Counted from the first letter of the stretch, positions 25,967 through 34,864 are shown. The stretch is 64,000 nucleotides of DNA from Mitsuaria sp. GD03876 (GCF_029840635.1 NZ_JAOCCU010000005.1:1-64000), one strand, 5' to 3'. Notes: generated by a model not told the origin, from the sequence alone. A program made the numbers and translations.

Positions 25967-26407
25967 TCAAGGCGCCGTGCGCTTGAGCGGCCCGCGCAGC
26001 TTCCAGCGCAGTTCCGACATCCGGCAGTCGTCCATGAACCCGCGCATGCGCTGCGGGCGCTCCTGCTCCGGCGCGTCGTTGACCGAGACCATGAACGCGT
26101 CGAAGTCCTGCTGCGCGAGCGCGCTGTACTTCTTGGTCATCTCCAGGTTCCGCGGATCCGGATCCGGATCCAGGTCGACCACGTCCTTCGTCGCCTCGAC
26201 CACGTAGCGCACGCCCTGCTCCTGGGCGCTCTTGCGCTTGTCGCCTTCGACGGACTTGCTCAGGCCCAGGTAGAACTTCGAGCAGGCATACAGCTGCCGC
26301 GCCAGGACCAGCCGTTCATCCATCTCCTGCGCCGGCGACAGCGTCGGCAATGCCAGCAAGCACACAGTGAGCGCCATTCCCAGGCGCCACTCGCGCGTTA
26401 CTTTCAT
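25967..26407 (-). CDS. Secreted hypothetical protein, 146 residues
   Basis: Signal peptide MKVTREWRLGMALTVCLLAL ending SPA, then a helical, acidic mature domain (DERLVLARQLYACSKFYLGL, TKDVVDLDPDPDPRNLEMTK) with two Cys. The start overlaps the stop of the upstream 139-residue gene (TGATG), so the two are translated together. The pair lies immediately upstream of the Rhs genes on the same strand, about 200 bases away, and may be accessory to them. No family recognised. Confidence 0.7.
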   Translation of the reverse strand: MKVTREWRLGMALTVCLLALPTLSPAQEMDERLVLARQLYACSKFYLGLSKSVEGDKRKSAQEQGVRYVVEATKDVVDLDPDPDPRNLEMTKKYSALAQQDFDAFMVSVNDAPEQERPQRMRGFMDDCRMSELRWKLRGPLKRTAP

Positions 26408-26826
26408 CACACCCCCTCCATCGCGCGATCGCGCATCTTTTCCTTCAGCGTCTCGTCCGGCTTCAGCAGGTCGCGCGCGTTCGGGATGCCCGAGCTCGCC
26501 GACCCCGGCGCGGCCGGCGCCTTGTAGCCCGGCATCACCGTCATCGTCCCGCCCTTGACCTTGTGCTCCGCGCTGCCCGCGGGGCAGGCATCGTTGGTGT
26601 ACAGCACGCTGCCGTTGACGACGCAACGGCGCACGCCCGTGGGCGCCGGCGGTATCGCGCCATCGTTCCTGTCGATGCTCGGCCCGTCGTCGCCCAGGCG
26701 GACCTTGGGCACCTCGACCTTCTCCACCTGCCGCGCCGCGTCGCGCAGGAACGGAATTTCCTCGCGCTTCTTCCAGCCCACGACGCCCAGCACGGCGACG
26801 ACGATGAGCAACAACACCACTCGCAT
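26407..26826 (-). CDS. DUF4124-like membrane-anchored protein, 139 residues
   Basis: Starts MRVVLLLIVVAVLGVVGWKK, a single N-terminal anchor, followed by a linker and the Cys-pair motif CVVNGSVLYTNDACPAGS characteristic of DUF4124-like periplasmic proteins. It ends with a charged helix (DLLKPDETLKEKMRDRAMEG). ATG 26826 is chosen because the anchor then begins the protein; the frame extends 44 codons upstream without a signal. Function unknown. Confidence 0.72.
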   Translation of the reverse strand: MRVVLLLIVVAVLGVVGWKKREEIPFLRDAARQVEKVEVPKVRLGDDGPSIDRNDGAIPPAPTGVRRCVVNGSVLYTNDACPAGSAEHKVKGGTMTVMPGYKAPAAPGSASSGIPNARDLLKPDETLKEKMRDRAMEGV

Positions 26827-26969
26827 GACTTCCCGACTCCCTGGTTCACGCCGGCCAGTTGTTTCGAATTGATGCGGCACGGCGGTGCGCATGATAGCGA
26901 CGGCCTCTGTCACCGCGCCGCAACCTCCGGCGACGAACATGGCACGCATCACACCCATCGATCGCTGTC

Positions 26970-28172
26970 ATGTTCCTGAAACCGAGCCCTGCCCGTTCCC
27001 GCTTCTCCACCTACGGCCGCCTGGCCCTCGCGGTGGTCGCCGCCGCCGCACTCGCCGCCTGCAACGACGATGACGACGACAAGAACACCGGCACCGACGT
27101 CACCGTGTCCAGCCTGCGCCTGATCGGCCAGCAGGTGCTGCCGCGCCGCATGGACTACGCCGGAACCGTCGTCGGCGGCCTGTCGGGCATCGACTACGAC
27201 GCCAAGACCGACAGCTACGTGCTGATTAGCGACGACCGCACGACCACGGACTCGCCGGGCGCGCCCCGCATGTACACGGCCAAGCTGAGCTTCGACGCGA
27301 CCACCTTCAGCGCGGTGACCTTCACCGGCGTCGTGACGATGAAGCAGCCCGACGGCAGCGTCTATCCCAAGGTGCCGGACGCCAAGGTCGCCGATCCGGA
27401 ATCGGTGCGCATCGACCCGGTCACCGGCAACTACGTCTGGCTCAGCGAGGGCGACCGCACCCTGACCAGCACCCCGCCGCGCGTGATCAACCCGTTCATC
27501 CGCGAGATCACCCCGCAGGGCGCCGCCGTGCGCGAGTACACCCTGCCGGCGATGTTCCAGATGAGCGCGCAGGAGACCGGCCCGCGCGGCAACCTGACCT
27601 TCGAGGGCCTGACCTTCTCCGCCGACGGCCAGTCGGCCTGGGTGCTGATGGAAGGCGCGCTGATCCAGGACGGCGCCGCGCCGACGGTCGCCGCCGGCAG
27701 CGCCTCGCGGCTGACCCGCTTCGACCGCGCCACCGGCGTGGCCAACGCGCAGTACGTCTATCCGATCGAGAAGGTGCAAGCCACGCCGGTGCCGGCCGAC
27801 CAGTTCACCGTCAACGGCCCGACCGAGATCCTGGCGCTGTCCGCGACCCGCTTCCTGGTGCTGGAGCGCAGCTTCTCCGTCGGCGTGATCGGCAACCAGG
27901 TCCGCCTCTACGAGATCGACACCGCCGCGGCGACCAACGTGCTCAGCGCCGCCTCGCTCACCGGCGCGACGCCGGTGACCAAGAAGCTGGTGCTGGACTT
28001 CGAGACGCTGAAGACGCAGCTCGGCGGCATCGCCAACCTCGAGGGCCTGACCTTCGGGCCGAAGCTGGCCAACGGCAAGCGCAGCCTGGTCGTCATCGCC
28101 GACGACAACTTCCCGACCGCCGACTCGCCGACCGACCGCAACCAGATGCTGGTCTTCGAGATCCAGCCCTGA
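26970..28172 (+). CDS. Esterase-like-of-phytase (PF13449-type) lipoprotein
   Basis: 400 residues. Signal peptide with lipobox AALAAC (Cys31) followed by an Asp-rich NDDDDDK stretch. The body is a beta-propeller-like domain with the family features GLSGIDYDAKTDSYVLISDD, DPESVRIDPVTGNYVWLSEG, FEGLTFSADGQSAWVLMEGA and NLEGLTFGP near the end. Members are predicted phosphoesterases of the outer membrane or periplasm. The substrate is not known. It is divergent from the 139-residue gene. Confidence 0.88.
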   Translation: MFLKPSPARSRFSTYGRLALAVVAAAALAACNDDDDDKNTGTDVTVSSLRLIGQQVLPRRMDYAGTVVGGLSGIDYDAKTDSYVLISDDRTTTDSPGAPRMYTAKLSFDATTFSAVTFTGVVTMKQPDGSVYPKVPDAKVADPESVRIDPVTGNYVWLSEGDRTLTSTPPRVINPFIREITPQGAAVREYTLPAMFQMSAQETGPRGNLTFEGLTFSADGQSAWVLMEGALIQDGAAPTVAAGSASRLTRFDRATGVANAQYVYPIEKVQATPVPADQFTVNGPTEILALSATRFLVLERSFSVGVIGNQVRLYEIDTAAATNVLSAASLTGATPVTKKLVLDFETLKTQLGGIANLEGLTFGPKLANGKRSLVVIADDNFPTADSPTDRNQMLVFEIQP

Positions 28173-28223
28173 GGACGCGCGGCAGGACGACGCCCGGGCG
28201 ATGCCTGCCCGGGCCCTGGACGC

Positions 28224-29513
28224 TCATGCGTCCGGCGTCAGCCGGTACAGCCCGACGTCCACGCGACCCGCGCGGAAACCGGCCTCGCAATAGCAGAGGT
28301 AGTAGGTCCACAGCCGCTTGAACGGCAGGTCGAAGCCCTGGGCCTCGATGGCCGGCCACTCGGCGAGGAACCGCCGCCGCCACTCCGCCAGGGTGGCGGC
28401 GTAGCCGAGTCCGAAACGCGCCGACGTCTGCATCGCCAGGCCCGCCCGCTCCGCCTCGCGGGCCATCCGCTCGGGCGTCGGCAGCATGCCGCCGGGAAAG
28501 ATGCAGCGCTGGATGAAGTCGGGACTCGCGCGATAGCGCTCGAAGTGCGCCTCGTCGATGGTGATGGCCTGCAGCACCGCGACGCCGCCCGGCTTCAGCC
28601 GCGCTCGCAGCGTCGAGAAGTAGGTCGGCCAGTAGGCCTCGCCGACCGCCTCGATCATCTCGATCGAGACGATGCGGTCGAACTGCCCGTCGACATCGCG
28701 ATAGTCCTGCAGCCGCAGGTCCACCCGGTCGGCCACGCCCCACGCCGCGGCGCGATCGCGGGCGAAGGCGAGCTGTTCCTTCGACAACGTGACGCCGACG
28801 ACCTCGACCCCGCAGCGCCTTGCCATCGTCGCGGCCAGCGTGCCCCAGCCGCAGCCGATCTCCAGCACGCGCTGGCCCGGCTGAAGGTCCAGCAGCGCCA
28901 CGATGCGGTCCAGGCGCCGGGTCTGCTCGGTCTCCAGTGACGCGTCGGCCTCGTCGCGCTCGTTGGGCTCGCCGCCCTCGTACATCGCGCTCGAATACAA
29001 CATGCTGTCGTCGAGCCAGCGCGCGTAGAAGCGGTTGCCGAGGTCGTAATGCGCGGCGATGTTGAGGCGGCTGCCCCGGCGCGTGTTGGCATGCGCCCGA
29101 TGCAGCGCCCGCGCGATCCAGCGCGCCGGGCCGCGCGCCACGGTGACGTCGCCGAGCGCGGACTCGTTGGCCAACCCGAAGGACAGCAAGGCCGTCAGGT
29201 CGGGGGAATCCCAGTCGCCATCGCGGTAGGACAGCGCCAGCCCCAGGTCGCCCTGCATCAGCATCCGCCAGGCCGGACGCCAGCGATGCAGGCGAAGCGT
29301 CGCCGATGGGCCGGGCCGCGGGCCTTCCACCGTCAAGCTGCCGCCGTCGGGGAGGACCAGTTCCAGGGCGCCGCATCGCACGCGAGCCAGCAGGCGGCGA
29401 AGCGGCACATGGCGCGCGCCCAGGCCGTGCGCGACGAGCACCGCGGGCTCATCCCGCGCGTCGGGGCGCGCGATCGCCCCGGCGGTCAGCGTGGAACTCG
29501 AGTCGTCATGCAT
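28224..29513 (-). CDS. Cyclopropane-fatty-acid synthase-type SAM methyltransferase (1)
   Basis: 429 residues. Transfers methylene or methyl from S-adenosylmethionine to double bonds of phospholipid acyl chains. The N-terminal domain (about 1-150) is followed by NIAAHYDLGNRFYARWLDDS and MLYSSAMY, then the SAM site VLEIGCGWGTLAATMA (about 216-231), and the bicarbonate/active-site region VSIEMIEAVGEAYW and FIQRCIFPGGMLPT. It is the third gene of the operon with the amine-oxidase-like and DUF1365 genes, about 100 bases after DUF1365. This gene trio is a typical RpoE-ChrR target set in proteobacteria. Confidence 0.93.
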   Translation of the reverse strand: MHDDSSSTLTAGAIARPDARDEPAVLVAHGLGARHVPLRRLLARVRCGALELVLPDGGSLTVEGPRPGPSATLRLHRWRPAWRMLMQGDLGLALSYRDGDWDSPDLTALLSFGLANESALGDVTVARGPARWIARALHRAHANTRRGSRLNIAAHYDLGNRFYARWLDDSMLYSSAMYEGGEPNERDEADASLETEQTRRLDRIVALLDLQPGQRVLEIGCGWGTLAATMARRCGVEVVGVTLSKEQLAFARDRAAAWGVADRVDLRLQDYRDVDGQFDRIVSIEMIEAVGEAYWPTYFSTLRARLKPGGVAVLQAITIDEAHFERYRASPDFIQRCIFPGGMLPTPERMAREAERAGLAMQTSARFGLGYAATLAEWRRRFLAEWPAIEAQGFDLPFKRLWTYYLCYCEAGFRAGRVDVGLYRLTPDA

Positions 29514-29612
29514 GGAAAGGCCTCGTGGAAATGGGTCTCGCGGTGAATGCCGCGCCGGGTCTCGCCAGGAGTCGCGCCATGGGAATCGGCATGAGGAAGG
29601 TCCGCGCCGGCT

Positions 29613-30527
29613 TCATCCTGAATCGCCGGTCCGGACCACCGTCGTCGGCTGGTCCGGCGCGCGGGGCCGACGATGCAGGCGCGCGCCCTTGATCCAAAGC
29701 CGCAGCGCCTCCCAGTGGATGCCGGCGATGACCTTCAGCGTCAGCAGCGGGTACAGGAACACCAGTCGTAGCAGCTGCCCATCGGTGATCGGCACGCGCT
29801 CGGCATCGAACCGCGCGTTCAACACCGCCTCGCCGGCCGCGTCGTGCACGCCGATGCCGATGGACAGCCGCTCGCGCGGCGGCACGACGCGAAAGCGGTA
29901 CTGCAGGTCCATGCCCAGGAACGGCGACACGAACAACCGCTTGTCGCTGCGCTGCTCGACGAGCGCGGCCTCGCGCTGCGCCGGGTCGACCTCGATCAGG
30001 TAGCTGTGGCGCTCGCCGAAGGTGTTGTTGACCTCGTACACGATGGCCTGCAGGCGGCCGGCGGGATCGCCGGGCGCGTCACAGAACCAGACGCTCAGCG
30101 GGTTGAAGGCGTAGCCGAACAGGCGCGGCATCGTCAGCAACCGGATCGCGCCGCCGCCGGGCAGGCCCGCCTGCGCCAGGCGCGACTCGATCTGCGCCCG
30201 TAGCCTGGCGCCGTCTCGGGCCGTCCCGTCGCCGTGGTCCGACGGCTGGAAGCTCAGGACATTGAAGCGCCCCACCGAGAACCAACGCAGCCGCGCGTCG
30301 AGCGCCGGCAATTCGTCGAGGTCCAGCAGCAGCGAGAACAGCCGGTAGGCCAGCCGGTGCCGCAAGGGACGGAGCCGCTGATGCATCACCCGGCCGCGAT
30401 AGACCGCCGACCGCCAGTGCGCCGAAGGCGGGTTCGTCGAGGTCGCGTTCGTCGAGCTCGCGCGGGTCGAGCTCGAGTCCTTCGAGCACCCGTCAGCGGA
30501 GCACTCCTGCGTCGACCCGGCGTTCAT
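29613..30527 (-). CDS. DUF1365-family protein
   Basis: 304 residues. After a low-complexity Ser/Thr N-terminus (about 1-38) it reads VYRGRVMHQRLRPLRHRLAY, RLLTMPRLFGYAFNPLSVWF and YEVNNTFGERHSYL, the hallmark motifs of DUF1365, which is nearly always encoded between the amine oxidase and CFA synthase genes. The start ATG overlaps the preceding stop (ATGA). A role in modified fatty-acid formation is inferred from this linkage. The repetitive N-terminus is unusual. Confidence 0.92.
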   Translation of the reverse strand: MNAGSTQECSADGCSKDSSSTRASSTNATSTNPPSAHWRSAVYRGRVMHQRLRPLRHRLAYRLFSLLLDLDELPALDARLRWFSVGRFNVLSFQPSDHGDGTARDGARLRAQIESRLAQAGLPGGGAIRLLTMPRLFGYAFNPLSVWFCDAPGDPAGRLQAIVYEVNNTFGERHSYLIEVDPAQREAALVEQRSDKRLFVSPFLGMDLQYRFRVVPPRERLSIGIGVHDAAGEAVLNARFDAERVPITDGQLLRLVFLYPLLTLKVIAGIHWEALRLWIKGARLHRRPRAPDQPTTVVRTGDSG

Positions 30528-31930
30528 GCGGCCACCTTCGCGGGCAGGACGATGCGGTCCGATTCGCCGGGCACGTTCCACGGACGCCGCACGCCGCCCA
30601 GCGCCTCCGCCACGGCGAGCCCGGCCTGCAAGCCGTCCTCGTGGAAGCCGGACCCAAAGTAGGCGCCGCAGAACCAGGTGCGATGCGCGCCTTGCAACGA
30701 CCACAGCTGACGCTGCGCCGCGATGGCCGCGGCGTCGAAGCGCGGATGCTCGTAGACCTCGGTCCGGATCAGGTGCTCCGGCCGCGGGGGCACCGACGGA
30801 TTGAGCGTGACGAACAGCGGCGGCGCGTTCTGCCCCTGCGGCAGGTGCGGCTGCAGGCGGTTCATCCAGTAGGTGATCGTCGGCGGCGTGTCGATCAGGC
30901 TGGCGGCTGGCGCGCGCGTGCCCAGGTAGTTCCAGCTGGACCACACCGCGCGCCGCCGCGGCATCAACGCCGGGTCGGCATGCAGCACCGCCAGGTTGCG
31001 GGTGTAGGCGAAGGCGCCCAGCACCTGCCGTTCCGCCGCCGTCGGTGCCATCAGCATGCGCAGCGTCTGGTCGGCATGAGTGGCGAGCACGACATGGTCG
31101 AAGGCCGGCGTCCACGCGCCGCGCCGCGTGCGCAGCCGCACGCCGTTGATGTCGCGGGCGATGGCCATCACCGGCTCGTCGCGATGGAGGCGGTCCGCGA
31201 AGGGCTGCACCAGGCGGCGCACGTACTGCCGGCTGCCGCCGTCGACGGTGCGCCACACCGGCCGCCCGGACAGCTTCAGCAGCCCGTGGTTCTGGCAGAA
31301 CCGGACGAAGGCCCCCATCGGATACCGCCCGATGTCGGTCGCCGTCGCCGACCAGATCGCCGCGCCCATCGGATACAGGTGATCGTCGCGAAAGGCGCGG
31401 CCGTAGTCCCTCAGCTGGAGGTAGTCGTCCAGCGCCATGTCGCCGGCCCACGCGGCGTCCCCCGGCGCCTGGCGGTAGAAGCGCACCAGCTCCGCCAGCA
31501 TCCGCCAGAAGCGCGGCCGCGCGAGGTTGCGGCGCTGCGCGAAGAGCCCGTTCAGGTCGGTGCCGGCGTACTCCAGCGCGCCCTGGTCCAGGCTCACCGC
31601 GAAGGACATGTCCGACGCCCGCGTGGGGACCTCCAGGTGCTCGAACAGCGCGGTGAGGTTGGGATAGGCCGGCTCGTTGTAGACGATGAAGCCGGTGTCG
31701 ACCGGCCACTTGCGCAGGCCGCAGGGGGCGTCGACGGTGTGGCTGTGGCCGCCGACCCGGCCCTCGGCCTCGAACACCGTGACCTCGTGGCGCCGGGACA
31801 GCAGCCACGCGCAGGACAGGCCGGAGATCCCGGCCCCTACCACGGCGATCCGCAACGGCCGGCCGCCGTCGTCGGGAAACAGCGGGGCCGATGGCGTCGG
31901 CGGGCTGGAGCGGGCGTCGTGTCGGTCCAT
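30524..31930 (-). CDS. FAD-dependent amine-oxidase-like protein
   Basis: 468 residues. FAD-binding GAGISGLSCAWLLSRRHEVT (glycines at 32, 34, 37) and VFEAEGRVGGHSHTV, then DTGFIVYNEPAYPNLTALFE and the C-terminal WFCGAYFGSGFHEDGLQAGL that closes the FAD site. Members next to CFA synthases are thought to act in lipid oxidation or desaturation. It is the first gene of a three-gene operon; the RpoE-type promoter at 31954-31982 lies just upstream. ATG 31930 is chosen because the frame further up runs through the repeat-rich promoter. Confidence 0.92.
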   Translation of the reverse strand: MDRHDARSSPPTPSAPLFPDDGGRPLRIAVVGAGISGLSCAWLLSRRHEVTVFEAEGRVGGHSHTVDAPCGLRKWPVDTGFIVYNEPAYPNLTALFEHLEVPTRASDMSFAVSLDQGALEYAGTDLNGLFAQRRNLARPRFWRMLAELVRFYRQAPGDAAWAGDMALDDYLQLRDYGRAFRDDHLYPMGAAIWSATATDIGRYPMGAFVRFCQNHGLLKLSGRPVWRTVDGGSRQYVRRLVQPFADRLHRDEPVMAIARDINGVRLRTRRGAWTPAFDHVVLATHADQTLRMLMAPTAAERQVLGAFAYTRNLAVLHADPALMPRRRAVWSSWNYLGTRAPAASLIDTPPTITYWMNRLQPHLPQGQNAPPLFVTLNPSVPPRPEHLIRTEVYEHPRFDAAAIAAQRQLWSLQGAHRTWFCGAYFGSGFHEDGLQAGLAVAEALGGVRRPWNVPGESDRIVLPAKVAA

Positions 31931-31953
31931 GGGCGCATCCTGGTCGTTGGCGC

Positions 31954-31982
31954 TTCTACGGCGGCCGGGTGGATTTGGATCG
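31954..31982 (-). promoter_or_regulatory. RpoE-type promoter of the amine-oxidase/DUF1365/CFA operon
   Basis: On the minus strand, CGATCC (31982-31977) is followed after exactly 18 bases by TAGAAGCGCC starting at 31958. The match to the known RpoE (ECF11) promoter pattern, TGATCC, 18 bases, TA, and to the two other copies at 32170 and 36820 is close. The start codon is 24 bases beyond the -10. Confidence 0.8.
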
Positions 31983-32065
31983 CTGTACGGCATCGAGCGC
32001 CCGCGCGGCCTCCCAGCCGGAGGCTGTCTCCGGATGCGACGGGGCGGAGCCGAAAGCTGGACGCG

Positions 32066-32125
32066 GACGCTGACGCTGACGCTGACGCTGATGCGGATGC
32101 GGATGCGGATGCGGATGCGGATGCG
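32066..32125. repeat. Hexanucleotide tandem repeats between divergent RpoE-type promoters
   Basis: GACGCT four times (32066-32089) directly followed by GATGCG six times (32090-32125). The array lies between the minus-strand promoter (31954-31982) and the plus-strand promoter (32170-32199). Copy-number change would alter the spacing between the two promoters but not either core. No gene was found in 31931-32309 apart from these elements. Confidence 0.85.
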
Positions 32126-32169
32126 GGGCGAGGGTCGCGCCGCATGGCGTTGCGCCCCACCCCGGGCGA

Positions 32170-32199
32170 TGATCCAGCGAGCCCGTCGATGCGTAAGAG
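32170..32199 (+). promoter_or_regulatory. RpoE-type promoter of the rpoE-chrR operon (autoregulation)
   Basis: TGATCC (32170-32175), an 18-base spacer and TAAGAGCGTCC (from 32194). It is a full match to the known TGATCC/TA pattern and shares the -10 extension with the two operon promoters. It lies about 110 bases upstream of the sigma start, so the sigma factor very likely activates its own operon. Confidence 0.82.
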
Positions 32200-32309
32200 C
32201 GTCCATGGGCAGCCCGCGACCTCACGCAAGGACCTCGGCCTCCGGACTGGAGACCGGGCCGTCGTGTCCGCCGGCCTCGTTGTCGCCCTCCTCGCCGAGC
32301 CCCCGCCAC

Positions 32310-32918
32310 TTGAAGATCGTTCCCCTCGATCCCGACCGCGCGTCCCTGCCGCCGAGCCCGTCCGAGGAGGACTGGCCGGCGTTGATGCGCCTGGTCGCCG
32401 ATCAGCGGGACCGCGCCGCCTTCGGCCGGCTGTTCGCGCATTTCGCGCCGCGGCTCAAGAGCTACCTGATCCGGACCGGCAGCACCGACGACGCGGCCGA
32501 GGACCTGGCGCAGGAGGCGCTGGTCACCGTCTGGCGCAAGGCGGCGTTGTTCGACCCCGCGCAGGCGGCCGTGTCGACCTGGGTCTTCACGATCGCCCGG
32601 CGGCTGCGGATCGACGCGACCCGCCGTCATCGGCCCGATGGCGCCGCCGCCGTCGACCACCTCGACGACCTCGTCCTCGACGCGATGGCCGCCGACCAGC
32701 CCGGCGTCGACGAGCACGCGGACGCCGCCCGGCAAGCCCGGCGCGTGCGCGACGCGCTCGGCCGGTTGCCGCCGGAGCAAGCCCTCGTGCTGCGTCTGTC
32801 CTTCTATGACGACGAGCCGCATGCCCGCATCGCCGCCGAACTCGGCCTGCCGCTGGGGACGGTGAAGTCCCGCATCCGGCTGGCCGTCGCCCACCTGCGC
32901 AAGCTCATCGACCCCTGA
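32310..32918 (+). CDS. rpoE: RpoE-type (ECF11) sigma factor
   Basis: 202 residues if the TTG at 32310 is the start (MKIVPLDPDRAS). No ATG lies before the conserved DWPALMRLVADQRDRAAFGR, so the exact start is uncertain. Region 2: FGRLFAHFAPRLKSYLIRTG and DDAAEDLAQEALVTVWRKAA. Region 4: LPPEQALVLRLSFYDDEPHA and GLPLGTVKSRIRLAVAHLRK. It is followed 14 bases on by a ChrR-type cupin anti-sigma factor, which identifies it as the singlet-oxygen-responsive RpoE. Targets inferred here are both flanking lipid operons. Confidence 0.9.
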   Translation: MKIVPLDPDRASLPPSPSEEDWPALMRLVADQRDRAAFGRLFAHFAPRLKSYLIRTGSTDDAAEDLAQEALVTVWRKAALFDPAQAAVSTWVFTIARRLRIDATRRHRPDGAAAVDHLDDLVLDAMAADQPGVDEHADAARQARRVRDALGRLPPEQALVLRLSFYDDEPHARIAAELGLPLGTVKSRIRLAVAHLRKLIDP

Positions 32919-32932
32919 AGCCCGTGTCCGCC

Positions 32933-33640
32933 ATGCCGTCCCCCGACATCCGCCACCACCCCGCCGACGAGCTGCTGTTGTCGCTCGCGGCCGAGGCCTT
33001 GCCGACCGCGTTGCGGCTGGTGGTGGAGACCCATCTGGAACTCTGCCCGGCCTGCCGCGAGCGCGTGGCGATGCTGCGCGCGGTCGGCGGCACGGTGCTC
33101 GAGGAGGAGCCGGCCGCGCCGATGCGCGACGACGCGCTGGACCGCGCCTTTGCCCGCATCGACGCGCTGGAGCGCGAGGACGCGGCCCTGGCCCGTGAGC
33201 GGGCGGATGGCGGCTCCCCGCCATCGCGGCCGGTGCCGGTCCCGGCGCCCCCGCCCCTGCCCGCCGGCGCGGTCTGGCCGCGGGCCCTCGCCCACTGCGC
33301 CGCGACGCGCTGGCGGCGGATCGGACCCGGCATGCGCTGGAGCCGCGTGACGGTGCCCGGCGCGCCCGAGGCCAATCTCTTCCTGTTGCGGATCGAGGCC
33401 GGCAAGTACCTGCCGCCGCACACGCACCGCGGCATCGAGCTGACGCAGGTGATCCACGGTCGTTTCCACGACGGCCGCGCGCTGTTCGGCCCGGGCGACT
33501 TCGACCTGGCCGACGGCGAGGTCCACCATCAACCGGTGGTGCAGGAAGGCAGCGAATGCATCTGCATCGCGGCCGTCGAAGGCCGGTTGCGCTTCGACGG
33601 GCTCATCGCGCGCTGGTTCGGCGCGCTCGTCGGCATGTAG
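32933..33640 (+). CDS. chrR: ChrR-type zinc-binding anti-sigma factor
   Basis: 235 residues. The N-terminal anti-sigma domain has the zinc motif His-x3-Cys-x2-Cys in THLELCPACRE plus an upstream His (IRHHPADELL). The C-terminal cupin domain has LPPHTHRGIE and GEVHHQPVV metal ligands, typical of ChrR, which releases RpoE upon singlet oxygen. The linker between them is Pro/Ala-rich (PSRPVPVPAPPPLPAGAVWP) and longer than usual. A GTG at 32924 is an alternative start. The 3' end overlaps the convergent DUF2177 gene by 38 bases. Confidence 0.92.
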   Translation: MPSPDIRHHPADELLLSLAAEALPTALRLVVETHLELCPACRERVAMLRAVGGTVLEEEPAAPMRDDALDRAFARIDALEREDAALARERADGGSPPSRPVPVPAPPPLPAGAVWPRALAHCAATRWRRIGPGMRWSRVTVPGAPEANLFLLRIEAGKYLPPHTHRGIELTQVIHGRFHDGRALFGPGDFDLADGEVHHQPVVQEGSECICIAAVEGRLRFDGLIARWFGALVGM

Positions 33641-34094
33641 CGGCGGTGGCCGCGGCGCCCACGGCCGAAGCGATGCCGCTGACCGTCGCGCCCCAGGCGA
33701 GGTCGATCAGCGTGATCGTCCAGGGCCAGTCGCGCAGCGTGGCCTGGTTGGTGAAGTCATAGGTCGCATAGGCGAGCAGGCCGAAGAACGCGCCGCGCCA
33801 GAGCGCTGGCCAGACGGTCGCGCGGGAGTTCCGCCCGCCTTGCTCGCTGCTCAGGGCTGGCGCCACGGCAAAGACGACGAGGCCGGCGATGTACAGCGGA
33901 TAGAAGGCGGCGACGGCGCGCCAGTCGACCGTCGCCGCCATCAGGTGGCCGATCGCCGGCTGATAGAGCGAGGCGGATGTCGCGCTCAACCATCCCGCGT
34001 CCATCGTCAGGAACACCGCGGCGGTGGCCAGGTAGGCCAGCGGCCAGCGCCAGGCCGGCGCGCGTGTCGGGATCGTCGAATCGGTGGCGGTCAT
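33603..34094 (-). CDS. DUF2177-family membrane protein
   Basis: 163 residues with four membrane segments (LAYLATAAVFLTMDAGWL, FYPLYIAGLVVFAVAPAL, GAFFGLLAYATYDFTNQATL, ITLIDLAWGATVSGIASAVG). The YDFTNQATLRDWPWTITLID pattern is diagnostic for DUF2177. It is last in the operon that starts with the second CFA-type gene. DUF2177 is a common member of RpoE-ChrR regulons. Function unknown. Confidence 0.9.
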   Translation of the reverse strand: MTATDSTIPTRAPAWRWPLAYLATAAVFLTMDAGWLSATSASLYQPAIGHLMAATVDWRAVAAFYPLYIAGLVVFAVAPALSSEQGGRNSRATVWPALWRGAFFGLLAYATYDFTNQATLRDWPWTITLIDLAWGATVSGIASAVGAAATAATCRRARRTSAR

Positions 34095-34123
34095 GCGGGG
34101 TCTCCGTTGGCGCCGTGGCGCCG

Positions 34124-34864
34124 TCAGGGCAATCGATAGGTGAGGATCCGGTCGCCCTTGACCCGGGCGTCGAGGCCGATCCAGCGGCCATCGGCGCGAT
34201 CGCGCCAGAGCGTGAGGTCCTGCGGCACGCCCGCCGAGGTGGCGGCGATCCGCCAGCGCGAGGCCTCCACCGTCGCGCCGCCGACGCGGATCGGCGCGTC
34301 AGGCAGGCGCTCGATGCGCACCTCGTCGAGCGCGCCGGTCTGCGGATTCAGCAGCCGGCGCTGGCGCGTCAGCTCGGGATGCCAGTAGGCGTAGCTCATC
34401 AGGCACGGCGCCGGGGCGCCCTCCTCCAGGCGCTGGTCGACCTGAGCGGCCTTGCCGTCGTCATCGGTGCGGCTGTGGATCTCCGCCAGGCAATCGCCGC
34501 GCCACCGTTCGGTGGCCTCGTGCCGGTAGCGATAGACGGTCAGGCCCAGCAGCTTGACGTCGAAGCGCGCGGTGCTCGCGACACGGCGCGCGTCCTCCGG
34601 CCCGTCGACGACGAAGCGGTGCGTGCCGATCGGCTTGCCGCCCAGCCGGACGTCGAAGGACCAAGTCCCCGCCGTCCGTGGCCCGCCCGGCGTGGCTGGC
34701 GCGGGGGGCACGGTCGCCTCGACGGGCGCGCTGGCGACAGCGGGTGCCGCCGGGGCGGCGGGCGTTGCCGCCTCCCCGCTCGCGTCCGTCGCGCACAGGG
34801 CGGTGGACGCGCCGGCCAGGATCAGCGGAGCGAGCGCCACGACGTCGATGCACGAGGAGATCAC
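34124..34864 (-). CDS. DUF6134-like secreted protein
   Basis: 246 residues from a GTG start that overlaps the DUF1295 stop (GTGA); an internal GTG at 34840 (MALAPLILAGASTALCA) would give a cleaner signal peptide. An Ala/Pro-rich spacer follows, then a beta-barrel-like domain WSFDVRLGGKPIGTHRFVVD, YRYRHEATERWRGDCLAEIH and LTLWRDRADGRWIGLDARVK. The GKPIGxHxF pattern fits DUF6134. It is exported to the periplasm. It may bind lipid or a modified fatty acid; inference from operon context. Confidence 0.8.
   Translation of the reverse strand: MISSCIDVVALAPLILAGASTALCATDASGEAATPAAPAAPAVASAPVEATVPPAPATPGGPRTAGTWSFDVRLGGKPIGTHRFVVDGPEDARRVASTARFDVKLLGLTVYRYRHEATERWRGDCLAEIHSRTDDDGKAAQVDQRLEEGAPAPCLMSYAYWHPELTRQRRLLNPQTGALDEVRIERLPDAPIRVGGATVEASRWRIAATSAGVPQDLTLWRDRADGRWIGLDARVKGDRILTYRLP

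Noticed and set aside
32066-32125. Hexanucleotide array considered as a CRISPR or iteron
   Set aside because: Unit only 6 bp, no spacers, no Cas or replication genes.
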